Assembly (NCBI GenBank): GCA_009746045.1
Contig: RPFO01000730.1
Coordinates: 1 to 34,529 of the forward strand
Length of the DNA stretch: 34,529 bases
Direction: 5' to 3'
DNA from: Mesostigma viride
Lineage: Eukaryota > Streptophyta > Mesostigmatophyceae > Mesostigmatales > Mesostigmataceae
Shown here piece after piece: positions 31,958-34,529 of this stretch. A program made the position numbers and the translations under genes. Positions within the stretch are counted from its first letter, which is position 1, and every line of letters starts with the position of its first letter. The notes under the pieces are model-generated. The model made no database searches, was not told the DNA's origin, and worked only from the letters and a program-made list of their open reading frames with translations.

Positions 31958-34529
31958 ATGGCTAAGAGTGGTCACGACGGCGAGGAAGCAACGCCCGTCG
32001 CTCATGTTCCCCGGGTTTTGCAACTGGCTTCAAGAAAGCCTCGATGCATAACGTTTGACTTGGATTATACATTGTAAGTGTCGCTTATCTTATTTGCCTC
32101 GAATAGCCGCGCAAGTGCTGTTGAAGTCCATACAGGCTTGCCAGCTATTTGCTTCGGCTGGCCTGACGTGTATTGTATCATTTTTTTTGTTTCTCCTGAC
32201 ATTATTGCCATCGCAGGTGGCCCCTCTACGTTGATTGCGACGTGACTCTACCGCTGAAGAACAACGGGTAAACCTCAGCCTTGTTCCGCGATGTCTTGTT
32301 GATGCCAATCTCAATGCTGGTTCAAAGCCTGGCCGCGGCCTCCTGCGCAAGAAAGGTGTTGCGGCTCGGTTGCAACACGCATCCTGTTTAAATTGGGTTC
32401 ATTTTAGACAGTGTTTGGATCGTGTGCCGGTTAAATTCGCCACGCCGTATTATGCAGGAAATATGTAGAAGACGCGTGTCGACGCCGACTGGACTTATTC
32501 CCAGAAGCTCGAGCCGTCCTTGAAGGCGTCAAGAGTGCGGGCATCGACCTTGCGGTTGCGTCCAGGTACATAGGCTGGCGCTCTGTCGCTGTGAGCATCG
32601 CGTCAGCCGCCGTTCCGTGACGGGAGTGGGTGCTTTTGCTGGCATGTTAACGCGAGAACTTTGCACGTGCATGCTTGCTTGCCTGCGCGCCCGATGACAC
32701 GTGCCGCACACAATCGCATGGCTAGGATGGCACAGTAGGAAACTGATCCATGACAGGAGTGGGTGAGCACAACCGGTGGTATACAGCTGCCGCTGCCCCT
32801 TGATGTTCTCAGAAGTCTGCCCTACCTGGCTACTTTACCACGCAGGCATGGGTCATTGTGCACAGTGCGTGCGACAGTAGAAAAGTACGTGACAAGACTA
32901 GCAACGCGACGTGACAACATCCTTTTTTGTTTTGTGGTTTACATTGACTGGCCATGCAACGGGATGAAATTGGACGGATCCCTTATCGCCAGGTTGCACG
33001 CCCTTCACTCGTGCACGTGGGCGTGCAGGTTGCAGCATTGCTGTGGACTTTCAATACTTGCGGAAGCGCTCACCATGGCTCTGATACTACCCACCCAGTG
33101 TACCTAAACCCACCCAGTGTATCTTCATAAATTGTGCTCCAGTTCACCCCACTCCATCCATCCTCACCCGTCCCGTCCCCCACACCCACCCACCCACCCA
33201 CCCACCCACCCACCCACCCACCCACCCACACCCACCACCCACCCACCCACCCACCCACCACCCCCCCACCACCCACCACGCCACCCATCCACCCACCCAC
33301 CCACCCACCCACACCACCCACCCACCCACCCACCCACCCACCCACCCACCCACCCACCCACCCACCCACCCACCACCACACCACTCACACACACACACTC
33401 TCTCTCTGGCGCGCGCACCCCAACACCAACACCAACACCAACACCAACACCAACACCAACACCAACACCAACACCAACACCAACACCACCAACAACACCA
33501 ACACCAACAACCAACACCACACCAACACCAACACCAACACCAACACCAACACCAACACCAACACCAACACCAACGCCAACACCAACACCAACACCAACAC
33601 CAACACCAACCAACCAACCAACCAACGGCCAACCAACCAACCAACCAACCAGCCAACCAACCAACCAACCAACCAACCAATCAACCAACCAACCAACCAA
33701 CCAACCAACCAACCAACCAACCAACCTACCAACCTACCTACCTACCTACCTACCTACCTACCTACCTACCTACCAACCTACCTACCTACCTACCTACCTA
33801 CCCCTACCTACCTACCTACCTACCTAACCTACCTACCTACCTACCTACCTACCTACCTACCTACCTACCTACCTACCTACCTACCTACCTACCTACCTAC
33901 CTACCTACCTACCTACCTACCTACCTACCTACCTACCTACCTACTACCTACCTTCCTACCTACCTACCTTACCTACCTACCTACCTACCTACCTACCTAC
34001 CTACCTACCTACCTACCTACCTACCTACCTACCTACCTACCTACCTACCTACCTACCTACCTTACCTACCTACCTACCTACCTACCTACCTTACCTACCT
34101 ACCTACCTACCACCTACCTACCTAACTACCTACCTACCAAACCTACCTACCTAACCTCTACCTACCTACCTACCTACCTACCTACCTACCTACCTACCTA
34201 CCTACTACCTACCTACCCTACCTACCTACCTACCTACCTACCTACTACCTACCTACCTACCTACTACCTACCTACCTACCTACCTACCTACCTACCTACC
34301 TACCTACCTACCTACCTACCTACCACCCCACACACAATAGGACGAGCGCCAAGAAGGAGGCGCGTGAGCTGATGCAGGCGCTGGGGATCACCCACATGTT
34401 CCGTGTCGCAGAGATTTTACCCAGGGTCTAAGATACCCCACCTGAACAACATAGCGAAGACAATCGGCTGCGAGCTGACCGACATCCTCTTCTTTGACGA
34501 CGCGCACCGCAACATTGTGGACGCGACCA
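31958..34529 (+). CDS. MDP1: Magnesium-dependent phosphatase 1 (MDP-1, HAD superfamily), exons 1-4, 3' end beyond the window
   Basis: Exons are 31958-32073, 32217-32267, 32458-32565 and 34341 onward. All introns are GT-AG and phase 2. Exon 1 gives HAD motif I at ITFDLDYTL. Exon 2 continues [13 protein letters not shown] as in MDP-1. Exon 3 has [19 protein letters not shown] and motif II LAVAS. Exon 4 starts [17 protein letters not shown] and holds motif III (SK) and motif IV ([11 protein letters not shown]). MDP-1 is a small cytosolic phosphatase that dephosphorylates protein tyrosines and sugar phosphates, with fructosamine-6-phosphate among proposed substrates. Around 34415-34418 TTTT in place of the expected TTT shifts the frame just before motif III; the conserved sequence resumes in the next frame. 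This is an assembly error or a real lesion. Intron 3 (1775 bases) holds a large simple-repeat block. Confidence 0.9.
33183..33382 (+). repeat. (CCCA)n tetranucleotide tract
   Basis: Mostly CCCA units with CACC variants, leading into a short (CA)n and (CT)n patch at 33385-33410. Lies in intron 3 of MDP-1. Confidence 0.95.
33418..33610 (+). repeat. (ACCAAC)n hexanucleotide tract
   Basis: About 30 units with a disturbed middle (CACCAACAACACC near 33486-33530). It is followed directly by (CCAA)n. Confidence 0.95.
33608..33727 (+). repeat. (CCAA)n tetranucleotide tract
   Basis: About 28 units with single variants (ACGG, AGCC, ATCA). It changes to (CCTA)n through a mixed CCAACCTACC zone at 33720-33780. 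Confidence 0.95.
33728..34324 (+). repeat. (CCTA)n tetranucleotide tract
   Basis: About 145 units with scattered one-base losses. It ends 16 bases before the exon 4 acceptor of MDP-1 (CACAATAG). Confidence 0.95.

Noticed and set aside
33070-34372. Long open frames of PTHP, TNTN, NQPT and YLPT repeats, and their complements
   Set aside because: They arise from the short-unit repeat series in intron 3 of MDP-1. The flanking exons show that the stretch is spliced out.

Overview
The window looks like nuclear DNA of a eukaryote, most likely a microalga. The evidence is spliceosomal GT-AG introns with matching phases, eukaryote-only domains (RING plus TRAF-type fingers, F-box-like, MYND), a Mutator-like DNA transposon and extreme microsatellite tracts. 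I cannot name the species. There is no sign of bacterial gene organisation, and I recognise no rRNA or tRNA gene.

Region 1 (1-1008) carries a decayed MYND-finger gene on the plus strand. Its right edge contains sequence boxes that also mark the ends of the next element, in the same order. It is probably the end of a second, related element facing the first.

Region 2 (1009-15483) is one giant, essentially spacerless palindrome with two arms of about 7.2 kb and its axis at 8239/8240. Each arm holds the same four genes. From the outer end inward these are: a RING/TRAF-finger protein with three exons and an F-box-like protein A, both transcribed outward, then a protein with six CxxC pairs and an F-box-like protein B, both transcribed inward. 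Each arm also holds a nested fold-back element of about 0.6 kb. Around the axis lie two mirror-image arrays of eight composite modules, each a CACGTG box, exactly 10 bases, then ATTGG (inverted CCAAT). Two unrelated genes share a 37-base 3' box. The arms carry different small indels: B is open in both arms, the CxxC and RING genes are open only on the right, and A is broken at different places in each arm. The gene set points toward ubiquitin-ligase-type functions, and the layout could suit a mobile element, linear plasmid or viral inverted dimer. That reading is inference; I do not recognise the element.

Region 3 (15484-21308) begins with a short open frame cut by the palindrome edge, then about 5 kb with no convincing gene but with dispersed short repeats.

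Region 4 (21309-31742) is a complete-looking Mutator-like element: 210-base terminal inverted repeats, a multi-exon DDE transposase with a C-terminal SWIM finger, a possible small membrane-protein gene, a GC-rich 20/21-base coding repeat, and a (CGCA)n tract followed by a long 8-base satellite.

Region 5 (31743-34529) holds the first four exons of a host gene for magnesium-dependent phosphatase 1 (MDP-1, HAD superfamily). The transposon sits about 215 bases upstream of its ATG. Its third intron contains a series of related short-unit repeats, and exon 4 carries a one-base frameshift.
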